A stretch of DNA of 64,000 nucleotides. It comes from Haloferax marinisediminis (GTDB lineage Archaea; Halobacteriota; Halobacteria; Halobacteriales; Haloferacaceae). Position 1 is the first letter of the stretch, and each line of letters begins with the position of its first letter. Location of the stretch: positions 1,178,001 through 1,242,000 of the forward strand of contig NZ_WKJP01000001.1 of assembly GCF_009674585.1 (NCBI RefSeq), read 5' to 3'. Shown here one piece after another: positions 34,715 through 43,750 of this stretch. The notes beneath the pieces are model-generated. The model was not told the DNA's origin and did not search any database. It saw only the letters and a list, made by a program, of their open reading frames with translations. The position numbers and the translations under genes were made by a program.

Positions 34715-34758
34715 GGTCCAACGTGAAGCGCTTGGGGCAGACCACGTCGCGTCCGTGG

Positions 34759-35496
34759 TCAGGGCACGCCGCGTTTGACCTTCTCGACTCGCGTGGCGAA
34801 CGCGAGGAACGTCGCAGTCAGGGTCAACACGACGGCACCCGCCGCGGCGAGTTCGTGGGCCGGTGCGACGTGCTGGACGACGCCGTCGAGTATCGGTTCG
34901 GCCGGGATGAGCGTGTGGTGCGGTGTTCCGACGAGGGGGACGAAGTAGTCGACGAGGTCGTTGAACCCGTACCAGACGACGGCGACGAAGACGGCGATAG
35001 TGGGGAATCTCGCGTACCGCTGGATGAGGAACGCCTCGACGACCATCGCGAGGTGACTCCAAAACAGGAAGTTGTACATCGCCCAGTGGAGGTACGAGAA
35101 GTCGCTTTTGAACACGAGGAGGACGTACGGTGTCCACAGGCCGAGTTTGAGACACCCGAAGAAGGCGAGTGCGTTGAGGTACTCGTTCGACCGTTCGAGT
35201 TTCCACAGTGCGAGAGAGAGGGCGATAAAGAGCGTCGCGACGGGGCTATCGGGGACGAACGGCCACATCACGACCGGTTCGATACTGAACTGAAATCCGT
35301 AGTACCAAAAGCCGAAGGCGGTGCCGACGAGGTTGATGACGACGACCAACCACGCGACGTTGAGTCCGAAGTTTTCGAGCCACTCCGGGAGGGGGGTGAG
35401 CCACCGTGGGAGGTCGGCCGTGGCGGGCAGATTGTCGTCGCCGAAGAGAGCCTTCGGGTCGTCGACTAGTCGGCGCAATCGCGTCACCGCGTCCAT
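34759..35496 (-). CDS. DUF1405 integral membrane protein
   Basis: 245 residues, about seven helices. Family features: NVAWLVVVINLVGTAFGFWYYGFQ, WPFVPDSPVATLFIALSLALWKL, GLWTPYVLLVF and WYGFNDLVDYFVPLVGTPHHTLIP. DUF1405 (YpjA-like) function is unknown. ATG at 35496 begins MDAVTRLRRLVDDPKALFGDD; the frame remains open far upstream only because it runs antisense to pdxS. Confidence 0.88.
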   Translation of the reverse strand: MDAVTRLRRLVDDPKALFGDDNLPATADLPRWLTPLPEWLENFGLNVAWLVVVINLVGTAFGFWYYGFQFSIEPVVMWPFVPDSPVATLFIALSLALWKLERSNEYLNALAFFGCLKLGLWTPYVLLVFKSDFSYLHWAMYNFLFWSHLAMVVEAFLIQRYARFPTIAVFVAVVWYGFNDLVDYFVPLVGTPHHTLIPAEPILDGVVQHVAPAHELAAAGAVVLTLTATFLAFATRVEKVKRGVP

Positions 35497-35587
35497 ACCC
35501 ACGCGGAAGCATGGGGGAGGGAAAGCGATGCCGGTCTCTCCCATGGGGAACACTGTCGGGTGTGAACGACTGACGGCCGGAAGCAAC

Positions 35588-35597
35588 TGCTTAAGTA
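35588..35597 (+). promoter_or_regulatory. TATA-like box of pdxS
   Basis: The sequence tgcttaagta is centred about 27 nt before the pdxS ATG at 35620, consistent with a leaderless or near-leaderless transcript. Confidence 0.55.
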
Positions 35598-35619
35598 GGC
35601 CCAGTCGCAAGCCACGAAC

Positions 35620-36528
35620 ATGGCAGAGGAGACGGACCTGAAGGCACTCCGGCGCGGCACTGAACTCGTCAAGCGAGGGTTCGCGCAGATGCAGAAAGGC
35701 GGCGTCATCATGGACGTCGTCAACGCAGAGCAAGCACAGATTGCCGAAGACGTCGGTGCAGTTGCCGTCATGTCGCTCGAAGCAGTTCCGGCCGACATCC
35801 GCAAGCGCGGGGGCGTCTCTCGGATGGCTGACCCCGAGAAGGTCAAAGAAATCATCGACGCCGTCTCCATCCCGGTGATGGGGAAGGCGCGCATCGGCCA
35901 CTACACCGAAGCCCAGATTCTCGAAGCCGTCGGCGTCGACATGGTCGACGAGAGTGAGGTTCTCACCCCCGCCGACAACGAGTACCACATCGACAAGCGC
36001 GACTTCACCGCGCCGTTCGTCTGTGGTGCCCGCAACCTCCCCGAAGCACTCCGCCGCATCAACGAGGGTGCTGCGATGATTCGCACGAAGGGTGAAGCAG
36101 GCACGGGCGACGTGAATCAGGCGGTCACCCACCAGCGAACCATCAAGAACCAGATTCGGACGCTCACCGGGCTGAACTTCGACGAACGCGAAAAGTGGGC
36201 CCGCGAACACCAAGCACCCGCCGAACTCGTCCACGAGACAGCGGAGATGGGCCGCCTCCCCGTCGTCAACTTCGCCGCCGGCGGTATCGCCACCCCGGCC
36301 GACGCCGCGCTCATGATGTACCACGAGTGCGACGGCATCTTCGTCGGCTCCGGCATCTTCGGCGCCGAGGACCCAGAAAAGATGGGCAAGGCCATCGTCG
36401 AGGCCGTCAACAACTGGGACGACCCAGAGAAACTCGCGGAGATCGCCTCCGGCATCGGCAAGGGCATGAAAGGCGAAGCGAACGTCGACATGCCCGAAGA
36501 GAAGAAACTGCAAGGCCGCGGCGTCTAA
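35620..36528 (+). CDS. pdxS: Pyridoxal 5'-phosphate synthase subunit PdxS
   Basis: Builds PLP from ribose 5-phosphate, glyceraldehyde 3-phosphate and ammonia from the glutaminase PdxT. 302 residues; the active-site lysines are in VMGKARIGH (about 88-96) and [13 protein letters not shown], and the phosphate loop is in [18 protein letters not shown] and IFVGSGIFG. Among the most conserved proteins of the window. No pdxT is in the window. Confidence 0.97.
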   Translation: MAEETDLKALRRGTELVKRGFAQMQKGGVIMDVVNAEQAQIAEDVGAVAVMSLEAVPADIRKRGGVSRMADPEKVKEIIDAVSIPVMGKARIGHYTEAQILEAVGVDMVDESEVLTPADNEYHIDKRDFTAPFVCGARNLPEALRRINEGAAMIRTKGEAGTGDVNQAVTHQRTIKNQIRTLTGLNFDEREKWAREHQAPAELVHETAEMGRLPVVNFAAGGIATPADAALMMYHECDGIFVGSGIFGAEDPEKMGKAIVEAVNNWDDPEKLAEIASGIGKGMKGEANVDMPEEKKLQGRGV

Positions 36529-36654
36529 GCCGTTTTTCGACCGACGCTTCTCGTTCCAATCGACGACTGTGAGCGTGAGCGACGCGCTCGCCGGTCGCAG
36601 TTCGTCTAAAACAGTGAATTCGTTCGCGTCGCCGACGCTGGCGACTCGGTCGGA

Positions 36655-37152
36655 TTACGCGAGTGGCTTCGTCTTCTGCTTCGACTCGGATTCCGTCTCG
36701 TCTTCTTCGCCGAGGAGGACGGTCACTGGGCCATCGAACTTCAGCATAATCGACTGCGTCGCGTCACGGGAGATGAGTTTCCCGGTGGGCGACCGACGGC
36801 GACCAGAGATGAACAGGTGGTCGCACGCTTCCCACTGGGCCGTCTCGAGGACGGACTCCACTTCGGGACCGATGTCGGCGACGACACGGTAGTCGACGTC
36901 GATACCGTCGAGTGCGTCGCGTGCGAAGCGCTTGGCCTTGCGTCGGGCGGACTCTGTCGCTTGGTCCACGCCGTAAACGACGTCCGACGACCCGACGTTT
37001 GCGAGGGCCGAGCGAGTCTCTTCGAACTCGTCGTTCGGAATGACGGTGAGGACGACGAGTTCTGCTCCACTACCGGCAGCGAGTTCGCCGGCCTCTCGGA
37101 GGATACGGTTCGACCGCTCGTTCGGAGTCACGACGACGAGTGCTCGGTTCAT
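36655..37152 (-). CDS. UspA-family universal stress protein
   Basis: 165 residues. Starts MNRALVVVTPNERSNRILREAGELAAGSGAELVVLTV, the usual first strand and helix, and has the nucleotide-loop region CDHLFISGRRRSPTGKLISRDATQSIMLKFDGPVTVLL near 118-150 (G-x-G variant SGRRRSPTGK). Likely ATP-binding. The C-terminus ends in a charged tail EEDETESESKQKTK. Single gene. Confidence 0.88.
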   Translation of the reverse strand: MNRALVVVTPNERSNRILREAGELAAGSGAELVVLTVIPNDEFEETRSALANVGSSDVVYGVDQATESARRKAKRFARDALDGIDVDYRVVADIGPEVESVLETAQWEACDHLFISGRRRSPTGKLISRDATQSIMLKFDGPVTVLLGEEDETESESKQKTKPLA

Positions 37153-37285
37153 GTTTCGAACTTCTCGTCATTATGAGAAAAGTCTTCTCGGAATCGTGTT
37201 ACCACTCCCCGTGAGAATTCGTTACGGACGCTCAAACGGCAGAATTCGGGGAGAATATGCGTGTGTGAGTGTGTCTCAATAACGC

Positions 37286-38167
37286 TCAGATATCGAATAC
37301 TTCTGCCCCGCGACCGACGCGAGTCTTGTAGGCACGTGCGGCCACACCCGCCTCGTCGAACGCTTCGACCATCGCGGCGGCGACGCGAGTTCGTTCGCGT
37401 TCTCCACAGACGGCGAGAATCGACGGCCCGGCACCGGAGACGGTGACACCGTCAGCACCCGCTTCGAACGCGGACTCCCGAACGTCGTGGTAGCCGGTGA
37501 TGAGTTCGGCCCGTGCCGGCGTGACGATTCGTTCGTCCATTCCTGCGCCGACGAGCGACGGGTCTCGTCGGCACATCCCGACAGAGAGCGTCGCCGCCCG
37601 CCCGACGGTGTGGACGAGGTCGTCCATGCTCGCAGTGTCGGGGACGACACGCCGCGCATCGCGGGTCGAGACGGCGATTTCGGGGAGACAGGCGACGAGT
37701 GGAATGTCGGCGTCGACCGTGGTGACTCCCTCGTCGGTCGCGACCGTGAACCCACCGAGGAGTGCAGGTGCGACGTTGTCGGCGTGGGCCTCGCCCGAGA
37801 CGACTGCCTCACCCTCTGCGGCGACCGGAACGAGTTCCTCGCGGGAGAGCCCCCGGTCGTAGAGTTCGTTCAGGGCGAGCGCGGCGGCAGCGGAACTCGC
37901 GGCAGACGACCCGAGACCCGACGACGGACGGACGCCTTTGTCGATGCGGATGTGGGCGGGAGCGTCGAGTGCGTCGGCGACGGCGCCGACGACGTTTCGG
38001 TCTGGGTCTGTGGGGATGTACTGACTCCCGACTCCCGTCACCTCGATTGTTGTGCGGTCCGCTCGCTCGACGTGAACGACGTCTGCCGGGCGGTCGAGAG
38101 CCACACCGAAGACGTCGAACCCACTTCCGAGATTGGCGCTCGTCGCGGGTGCGCGGACCGTAACCAT
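37286..38167 (-). CDS. thrB: Homoserine kinase (GHMP family)
   Basis: Phosphorylates homoserine in threonine biosynthesis. 293 residues: MVTVRAPATSANLGSGFDVFGVAL, the GHMP ATP loop RPSSGLGSSAASSAAAALALNEL (about 83-105), and the C-terminal GADGVTVSGAGPSILAVCG. ATG at 38167 chosen because a TATA-like acatttttatc on the minus strand lies about 25 nt before it; the upstream extension is not coding. Confidence 0.95.
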   Translation of the reverse strand: MVTVRAPATSANLGSGFDVFGVALDRPADVVHVERADRTTIEVTGVGSQYIPTDPDRNVVGAVADALDAPAHIRIDKGVRPSSGLGSSAASSAAAALALNELYDRGLSREELVPVAAEGEAVVSGEAHADNVAPALLGGFTVATDEGVTTVDADIPLVACLPEIAVSTRDARRVVPDTASMDDLVHTVGRAATLSVGMCRRDPSLVGAGMDERIVTPARAELITGYHDVRESAFEAGADGVTVSGAGPSILAVCGERERTRVAAAMVEAFDEAGVAARAYKTRVGRGAEVFDI

Positions 38168-38245
38168 GCCCCGCAGTTGCCGTATCGGAGATAAAAATGT
38201 GGCGAACGTCGCATTACCCACCTGACGCGTGGCGGGGCACCCGCC

Positions 38246-40024
38246 TCAGTTCTGTGTCGTCTCGGCAGCTACTGATTCGGACTCGGTTTCGACGTCTGTG
38301 AACTCGAATCGCGCCCCACCGGACGCCGCCGACGTGAGCGTGACCGACCACCCGTGCGCCTCGGCCACCGACTTGACGATGGGGAGCCCAAACCCAGTGC
38401 CGTCTTCGTGTGTCGTGTAGCCGCGTTCGAACACGTCCTCGCGCTTGGATTCTGGGACACCGGGGCCGTTGTCTTCGACGTAGAACCCATCGTCGAGTCG
38501 GCCGACGGTGACAGAGAGGGTGGCAGCAGGCTTCGACTGGTCGGTGGTCGAGCTATGCTCGACAGCCTCGCCGGACGAGGTCCGGCTGTCTGTGGAACTG
38601 TGTTCTACAGCATTCCGAAACAGGTTCTCGAACAGCTGTCTGAGTCGGCTTCGGTCGGCGGCGACCGTCTCGTCGGTCTGCACGTCGAGTGTCGAGTTCC
38701 CGACGGCGACGCTATCCCACGCCTCGTGTGCGACGGTGCGAATCGCGATTGGAGAGACGTCAGTGAGTGTCTCACCCTGCCGAGCGAGTGTGAGCAAGTC
38801 GTCGATAATCGTCTCCATTCGGTCGTGCGCGTCCTCGACGCGGTCGAAGTAGTCGTCGTCACCTGTCTCACGTGCCAACTCGTGGTAGCCTCGGGCGACC
38901 GTCAGCGGATTTCGAAGGTCGTGTGAGACGACCGAGGCGAACTCTTCGAGACGGTCGTTCTGGCGTTGGAGTCGGCGCTCACGCTCTTTTCGTTCGGTGA
39001 TGTCACGAACGAGGAGCAACGTCCCAGCAGTCGCCGTATCCGCTCCGAGCGTGGTCGTGTTCACCAGCAGGTCTCGTGGATTGCCGTCGAGCGACACTGT
39101 CGCCTCCGACTTCGACGGGTCGTCGAGAACCGCCATAATCGCCGACGGCAGGACCTGTTCAGCGGGACGGCCGTACGAATCGACGAGGGAACCTGTGAGA
39201 AGCGATTCACCTGACGGATTCGCGTCGAGGACTCTGTTCCCACCGTCGAGGACGATTGCGGACCCCTTCATCGACTCGACTGCAGACTCCCAGGCGATGG
39301 GGGTGAGTGTGAACAACCGGTGGCGGAAGACACTCCACGCGACGGCAGTCGACGTGAGCGAGAACGCCAGTGCGGGCAGGTTCAACCCCGGAACTGGACT
39401 CGCGTCCGCGACGTAGATGATGCCGCCAACTGCCGGGACGAGTCCACCGACGAGGAGGCCGAGCGTCTGTTTTCGGTAGATTCCGTCCGCGTGGAGAAGC
39501 GTCCGTAAGAGAACCCCGACACCGACGAAGATGAGGACGTAGGCGTAGACGATGAACCCGGTGAACGCGATGCTGTGGTCGTTGACGAGGATGACGTAGC
39601 CGCTCTGTTCTGAGAGCCAGAGGTCGTCCCAGATGAGTCCGTGCCACTGGTTCGTCAGCGCGAGACCGGCGACGAGTGCCGAGATACTTCCGAGGCCGGC
39701 CCACACCGCTCGGGGCAGGTCGTCGAAGCCAGCGTGGCGCATCACGTACGCGAGCCACAAGAGCGGGAGTGGCGCGATTCCGAGGTAGCCGAGTTGGTTC
39801 AACAAGACCTTGGCCGCGAAATCGGTCCGGGAGAGTTCGAGGGCGTACATCCCCATCCAGAACCCAGATACGAACAGCAACAGCGCACCGAGTGTCGCAC
39901 CGGGGACGAGACGGCGTTTGGTACGGCGCCGGAGCAAGTAGACTCCGAGAACCACGAACAGGCCCGCACCGACCCCGAGCGGGATTGTGTAGGGTGTCGA
40001 CTGCCAGTGGGTCGCGCCGTGCAT
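38246..40024 (-). CDS. Sensor histidine kinase with seven-helix N-terminal domain and PAS
   Basis: 592 residues. Seven hydrophobic segments fill residues about 10-225 (HisKA_7TM type), then a PAS domain (SAIVLDGGNRVLDANPSGESLLTG), HisKA with FASVVSHDLRNPLTVARGY, and HATPase with FENLFRNAVEHSST, VEDNGPGVPESKR and GTGFGLPIVKSVAEAHGW. Directly after the N-box the protein carries a 15-residue insertion that repeats the N-box motif (AVEHSSTDSRTSSGE then AVEHSST), matching the mini-hairpin repeat described separately. No response regulator is adjacent. ATG at 40024 chosen before MHGATHWQSTPYTIPLG. Confidence 0.92.
   Translation of the reverse strand: MHGATHWQSTPYTIPLGVGAGLFVVLGVYLLRRRTKRRLVPGATLGALLLFVSGFWMGMYALELSRTDFAAKVLLNQLGYLGIAPLPLLWLAYVMRHAGFDDLPRAVWAGLGSISALVAGLALTNQWHGLIWDDLWLSEQSGYVILVNDHSIAFTGFIVYAYVLIFVGVGVLLRTLLHADGIYRKQTLGLLVGGLVPAVGGIIYVADASPVPGLNLPALAFSLTSTAVAWSVFRHRLFTLTPIAWESAVESMKGSAIVLDGGNRVLDANPSGESLLTGSLVDSYGRPAEQVLPSAIMAVLDDPSKSEATVSLDGNPRDLLVNTTTLGADTATAGTLLLVRDITERKERERRLQRQNDRLEEFASVVSHDLRNPLTVARGYHELARETGDDDYFDRVEDAHDRMETIIDDLLTLARQGETLTDVSPIAIRTVAHEAWDSVAVGNSTLDVQTDETVAADRSRLRQLFENLFRNAVEHSSTDSRTSSGEAVEHSSTTDQSKPAATLSVTVGRLDDGFYVEDNGPGVPESKREDVFERGYTTHEDGTGFGLPIVKSVAEAHGWSVTLTSAASGGARFEFTDVETESESVAAETTQN
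38547..38608 (-). repeat. Three mini-hairpins in the histidine kinase N-box region
   Basis: 17-nt inverted repeats at 38547-38563 (GTCGAGC-TAT-GCTCGAC), 38570-38586 (GCCGGAC-GAG-GTCCGGC) and 38592-38608 (GTGGAAC-TGT-GTTCTAC, one G-T pair), spaced by 6 and 5 nt. Start-to-start distance between first and third is 45 nt, or 15 codons, and the protein repeats AVEHSST at that spacing. Same architecture as 7976-8059. Confidence 0.85.
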
Positions 40025-40121
40025 GAGGGGGAGTGAGTAGACAGGGGTTAAAACTCCAACTCTCGCCACCGGAGACCGACCAATCAGAAAGGACTTTCCG
40101 GCACCCATCGAACTCCCGTCT

Positions 40122-41441
40122 ATGATTGGCATCGTCGGCGGCGGCATCGCGGGCCTCGCCGCGGCGCATCGACTCCGGAAACGGGGTCACGACGTTCGCA
40201 TCTTCGAGGCGTCCGACTCACTCGGCGGCCTCGCGGCCACCTACGAGACGAAAGGTGACGATATCGAACGGTACTACCACCACCTCTCGAAATCTGAAGA
40301 GACCATCGTCGAACTCGCCGAGGAACTCGGCCTCGGCGACGAGTTAGAGTGGCACATCGGCAAGAACGCCTACTACGTCGACGGCGTCGTCCACCCACTG
40401 GACACGGCGTGGCAAATCGCCGCGTACCCACACATGAGCCTCTACGACAAGTTCCGTCTCGGCATGCTCACCCTCGGAATCGACGTTCGCGGCGGCTTCC
40501 CCGACTTCGACGCCTACGAGGAACTCGCGGAGTACGAACACACTCCCATCCGCGACTTCGTGGTCGAGCACACCACACAGGGCGTCTACGACAACTTCGT
40601 CGAACCCCTGTTGGATGGTAAATTCGGCGAGCGCAAAGACGACGTGTCGGCAGCGTGGTTCCTCGGGCGCGTCCGCTTCCGCGGTGAGCGTGACCTCCTT
40701 CGCGGCGAGCTCCTCGGCTACTTCGACGGTGGCTTCGCACCGCTCATCGACGCGCTCGTCGATGCGGTCGGCCGCGAGAACATCCAGACTGGCGCTCGGG
40801 TCACAGAACTCGACACCGGCGGCGAGGGCGGGGACGTCGAGACGATTACCGTCGAGACAGACGACGGCACAGAGACCCACGAGGTCGATTCGGTCGTCGT
40901 CGCCACGATGCCGAACGTCCTCGAAGACCTCACTGGCTACCAGTGCGACATCGACTTCCAGGGCGCAGTGTGTGGACTGGCGACGATGTCCGAGTCGCTG
41001 ATGGACACCTACTGGCTCAACATCGCCCACGACGCACCCTTCGGGTCGCTCATCGAACACACGAACTTCGTCCCGCCGGAGCAGTACGGCGGCGACCACT
41101 TGCTCTACGTCGCGAGTTACGTTCAGGGACCGCACGAAGACCTCTGGCAAATGAGCGATGAGGAGGTCGAGGACGTCTGGTTCGACGAAATCGAGGACAT
41201 GTTCCCCGACTTCGACCGCTCGGCCGTCGAGGAGTTCAAAATCGCCCGCAACCCGCGTGCCGGACCAGTGTACGAACGTGGCTACCTCGACCTCGTCGTC
41301 CCCTACGACCTCGCAGACGACGTTGCAGAGGGCGTCTACTACGCCGGGATGGCCTCCGAAGCGCAGTACCCCGAGCGCTCGCTCAACGGCGGTATCGTCG
41401 CAGGCTACGAAGTCGCCGACCGCATCGACGAGCGACTGTAA
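40122..41441 (+). CDS. FAD-dependent amine oxidase/protoporphyrinogen oxidase-like protein
   Basis: 439 residues. FAD-binding motif IGIVGGGIAGLAAAHRLRKRGHDV with SDSLGGLAAT at the N-terminus, and the C-terminal VYYAGMASEAQYPERSLNGGIVAGYEVAD closing the FAD site. The middle (HMSLYDKFRLGMLTLG, FVEPLLDGKFGERKDDVSAAWFLGR) resembles UDP-galactopyranose-mutase- and desaturase-like flavoproteins. The substrate is not clear. It is divergent from the histidine kinase. Confidence 0.87.
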   Translation: MIGIVGGGIAGLAAAHRLRKRGHDVRIFEASDSLGGLAATYETKGDDIERYYHHLSKSEETIVELAEELGLGDELEWHIGKNAYYVDGVVHPLDTAWQIAAYPHMSLYDKFRLGMLTLGIDVRGGFPDFDAYEELAEYEHTPIRDFVVEHTTQGVYDNFVEPLLDGKFGERKDDVSAAWFLGRVRFRGERDLLRGELLGYFDGGFAPLIDALVDAVGRENIQTGARVTELDTGGEGGDVETITVETDDGTETHEVDSVVVATMPNVLEDLTGYQCDIDFQGAVCGLATMSESLMDTYWLNIAHDAPFGSLIEHTNFVPPEQYGGDHLLYVASYVQGPHEDLWQMSDEEVEDVWFDEIEDMFPDFDRSAVEEFKIARNPRAGPVYERGYLDLVVPYDLADDVAEGVYYAGMASEAQYPERSLNGGIVAGYEVADRIDERL

Positions 41442-41554
41442 CACCCCACGCGCCGCCGCGGACCGCTCGCACCGCACATCTTCTCCCCCGAATCCGTGAC
41501 ACAGTGAGCCACGCTTACCGGCAATCCTCTTTCGATTCGCAACCCCTTTTGACG

Positions 41555-41580
41555 TCACTGACTGACTGGTCAGTTAGTGA
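41555..41580. promoter_or_regulatory. Operator: 26-bp near-perfect palindrome over the tetR start
   Basis: Arms TCACT-G-ACTGAC and GTCAGT-T-AGTGA flank a TG centre; only one base pair (41560 against 41575) breaks the symmetry. It covers the GTG start of the TetR gene (41577) and follows a weak TATA-like ccttttgac, so bound protein would block the start site. Typical of autorepression by TetR proteins. Confidence 0.75.
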
Positions 41581-42254
41581 GTGTAGACGCAGACCACTCG
41601 GTCCCCGCCGAGGTCCACGAGGAGTTGATGGAGGCCACCTATCGGGCACTGTGCGCCGACGGGTACGCCGACCTGACGATGCAGCGAATCGCCGACGAGG
41701 CAGGAAAGAGCAAGTCGCTCCTCCACTACCACTACGGGACGAAACGCGAGTTGCTCGTCGCCTTCCTGGCGTACCTGCTGGACCGGTTCGAAGCGAAAGT
41801 CGAGGCGACCGAAGGCGACGCACCCGAAGAGCGCCTCCGGTTCATCCTCGACAAGATGGTCCCCGACGAGGACGACGAGGGTGACTACGACCGGTTCGGC
41901 CTCGCCCTGACGGAACTTCGGATACAAGCGCCCCACGACGAGGCCTACCGTGAGCAAATCGCGCAGAACGAAGTCGCAATCCGCGAACGCTTCGCCGACG
42001 TGATACGCGACGGCATCGAACAGGGCGTCTTCCGCGACGTCGATGCCGACCGGACGGCAACGCTTCTCTTTGCTGCCCTCGACGGGGCGCGACTCCAACG
42101 AGTCATCGTCTCCGGCGCAGACGCCGACACCGGTCACCTCTCGGGTGCAGACGCACCGGAGACGGTTCGCGCGGCCCTCGACGAGTTCGTCGTCTCGAAC
42201 CTCCTCGTCGAGAATCGAGATGAGGAGAGTGCGCACACGGAGGACGACCGGTGA
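41577..42254 (+). CDS. TetR/AcrR-family repressor
   Basis: 225 residues. N-terminal helix-turn-helix: EELMEATYRALCADGYADLTMQRIADEAGKSKSLLHYHYGTKRELLVAF (residues about 14-62, split by recognition helix SKSLLHYHY). The C-terminal helical domain binds an unknown ligand. Starts with GTG inside its own operator. Its stop overlaps the start of the MATE efflux gene (GTGA), so the regulator and pump form one operon, probably inducible by the pump substrate. Confidence 0.92.
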   Translation: MSVDADHSVPAEVHEELMEATYRALCADGYADLTMQRIADEAGKSKSLLHYHYGTKRELLVAFLAYLLDRFEAKVEATEGDAPEERLRFILDKMVPDEDDEGDYDRFGLALTELRIQAPHDEAYREQIAQNEVAIRERFADVIRDGIEQGVFRDVDADRTATLLFAALDGARLQRVIVSGADADTGHLSGADAPETVRAALDEFVVSNLLVENRDEESAHTEDDR

Positions 42255-43732
42255 GCACCCGCGACGTCAACCTCACCGAGGGTGACCTGCTCAAACCGCT
42301 GTTGACGCTCTCGATTCCAATCGTCCTCTCGCAACTCATGCAGGTCGGCTACAACCTCGCCGACACCTTCTGGGTTGGTCGCGTCGGCGAGAACGCGGTG
42401 TCCGCACTCTCGTTCTCGTGGCCGCTGGTTTTCTTGATGATTTCCATCGGTGGCGGGTTCACCGTCGCTGGAACCGTCCTCGTCGCCCAGAACAAGGGTG
42501 CGGGCAACCACGACAGAGTCGACCACGTCGCCGGCCAGACCATCGCGTTCGTCACGCTCCTGTCGATATTCTTCTCGGCGGTGGGGTATCTTCTCGCGCC
42601 GGTGATGTTGCCCCTCATCGGGACGACGCCGGGGACGGAAGTCCACAATTTGGCCGTCGAGTACACGCGGACCATCTTCCTCGGCGTCTACTTCATGTTC
42701 GGCTTCTTCATCTTTCAGGCGCTCCTGCGCGGATGGGGCGACACGCGCACGCCGATGTTCCTCATGGCGTTCGGCGTCGCGCTGAACGTCATCATCGACC
42801 CGTTTCTCATCCTCGGGTTCAACAACAATCCGCTCTTCGGCGTCCTCGGCCTCGGCGCCCTCCAGTCGCAACTCTTCGCGGCGACTGGATTCACCGGGTT
42901 CGGCGTGCAGGGTGCCGCAATCGCAACCGTGTTCTCGCGGGGACTCGGCGCACTCGCCGGCTTTTTCCTCCTCTTTTCGGGGCGAGTCGGCATCCACCTC
43001 TCGCCGCGTGACCTCGTGTTGAAAGCCGAGACGGTGCGAAAAATCGTCAAAATCGGGGCACCGACGAGCGTGGAGCAATCGACGCGTGCCCTCGGTGTGA
43101 CCGCGCTGACGGCACTCGTCGCCTTCGCCGGGGCCAAGACGGTCGGTGTGGACACCTCCGCAGCAGTCGCGGCGTTCGGTATCGGGATTCGCCTCAACTC
43201 GCTCGTCTTCTTGCCGGCGATTGGACTCCAGCAAGGTATCGAGACAGTCGTCGGGCAGAACCTCGGCGCAGACAAACCCGACCGCGCAGAACGCGGCGTC
43301 CACCTCGGTGCGGGCCTCATCACCGGCGCGCTGGTCTTCGTCTCGGCGGGCGCGTACTTCTTCGCCGAACCGATATTCTCGGTATTCATCCCCGGCGAAC
43401 CGAACGTCATCGCAATCGGCGTGGACTTCCTCCGAATCGTCGCACCGACGTACATCTTCCTCGGCATCTTCCGGGTCGTCTCCGGCGGGTTCCGTGGGAG
43501 CGGGTCGACCCGGACAGCGATGATTTTCACCCTCCTCTCGCTGTGGGTGTTCCGCATCCCACCCGCCTACCTCCTCGTCGAATACGGTGGCATGGGCGTC
43601 TCGGGCGTCTGGTGGGCGATTGCGCTGTCGAGCGTGATTTCGGCGGTCATCGCCTACGCGTGGTTCCTGCGTGGCACGTGGAAAGACAACGTCGTCGACT
43701 CGCCACGGATGGCGGCGGCGGCAGACGATTAA
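42251..43732 (+). CDS. MATE-family efflux transporter
   Basis: 493 residues, 12 helices. Typical MATE segments: PIVLSQLMQVGYNLADTFWVGRVGENAVSALSF (helices 1-2), FQALLRGWGDTRTPM, and the second-half repeat APTSVEQSTRALGVTALTALVAF with GLQQGIETVVGQNLGADKPDRA. Exports drugs or cationic compounds using a sodium or proton gradient. Co-translated with the TetR regulator. It ends 18 nt before the convergent DUF6149-like gene. Confidence 0.93.
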   Translation: MSTRDVNLTEGDLLKPLLTLSIPIVLSQLMQVGYNLADTFWVGRVGENAVSALSFSWPLVFLMISIGGGFTVAGTVLVAQNKGAGNHDRVDHVAGQTIAFVTLLSIFFSAVGYLLAPVMLPLIGTTPGTEVHNLAVEYTRTIFLGVYFMFGFFIFQALLRGWGDTRTPMFLMAFGVALNVIIDPFLILGFNNNPLFGVLGLGALQSQLFAATGFTGFGVQGAAIATVFSRGLGALAGFFLLFSGRVGIHLSPRDLVLKAETVRKIVKIGAPTSVEQSTRALGVTALTALVAFAGAKTVGVDTSAAVAAFGIGIRLNSLVFLPAIGLQQGIETVVGQNLGADKPDRAERGVHLGAGLITGALVFVSAGAYFFAEPIFSVFIPGEPNVIAIGVDFLRIVAPTYIFLGIFRVVSGGFRGSGSTRTAMIFTLLSLWVFRIPPAYLLVEYGGMGVSGVWWAIALSSVISAVIAYAWFLRGTWKDNVVDSPRMAAAADD

Positions 43733-43750
43733 AAAGGGAACCGAGCGGCG

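Noticed and set aside
33575-35206. 543-codon extension of the enolase-superfamily gene
   Set aside because: The extra N-terminus crosses the hexamer repeat and the antisense DUF1405 gene and is arginine-rich, unlike a halophile protein.
34759-36513. Long minus-strand open frame (584 codons) covering pdxS
   Set aside because: Only its first 245 codons from the 3' end are DUF1405; the rest is antisense to the highly conserved pdxS and results from GC-rich codon bias.
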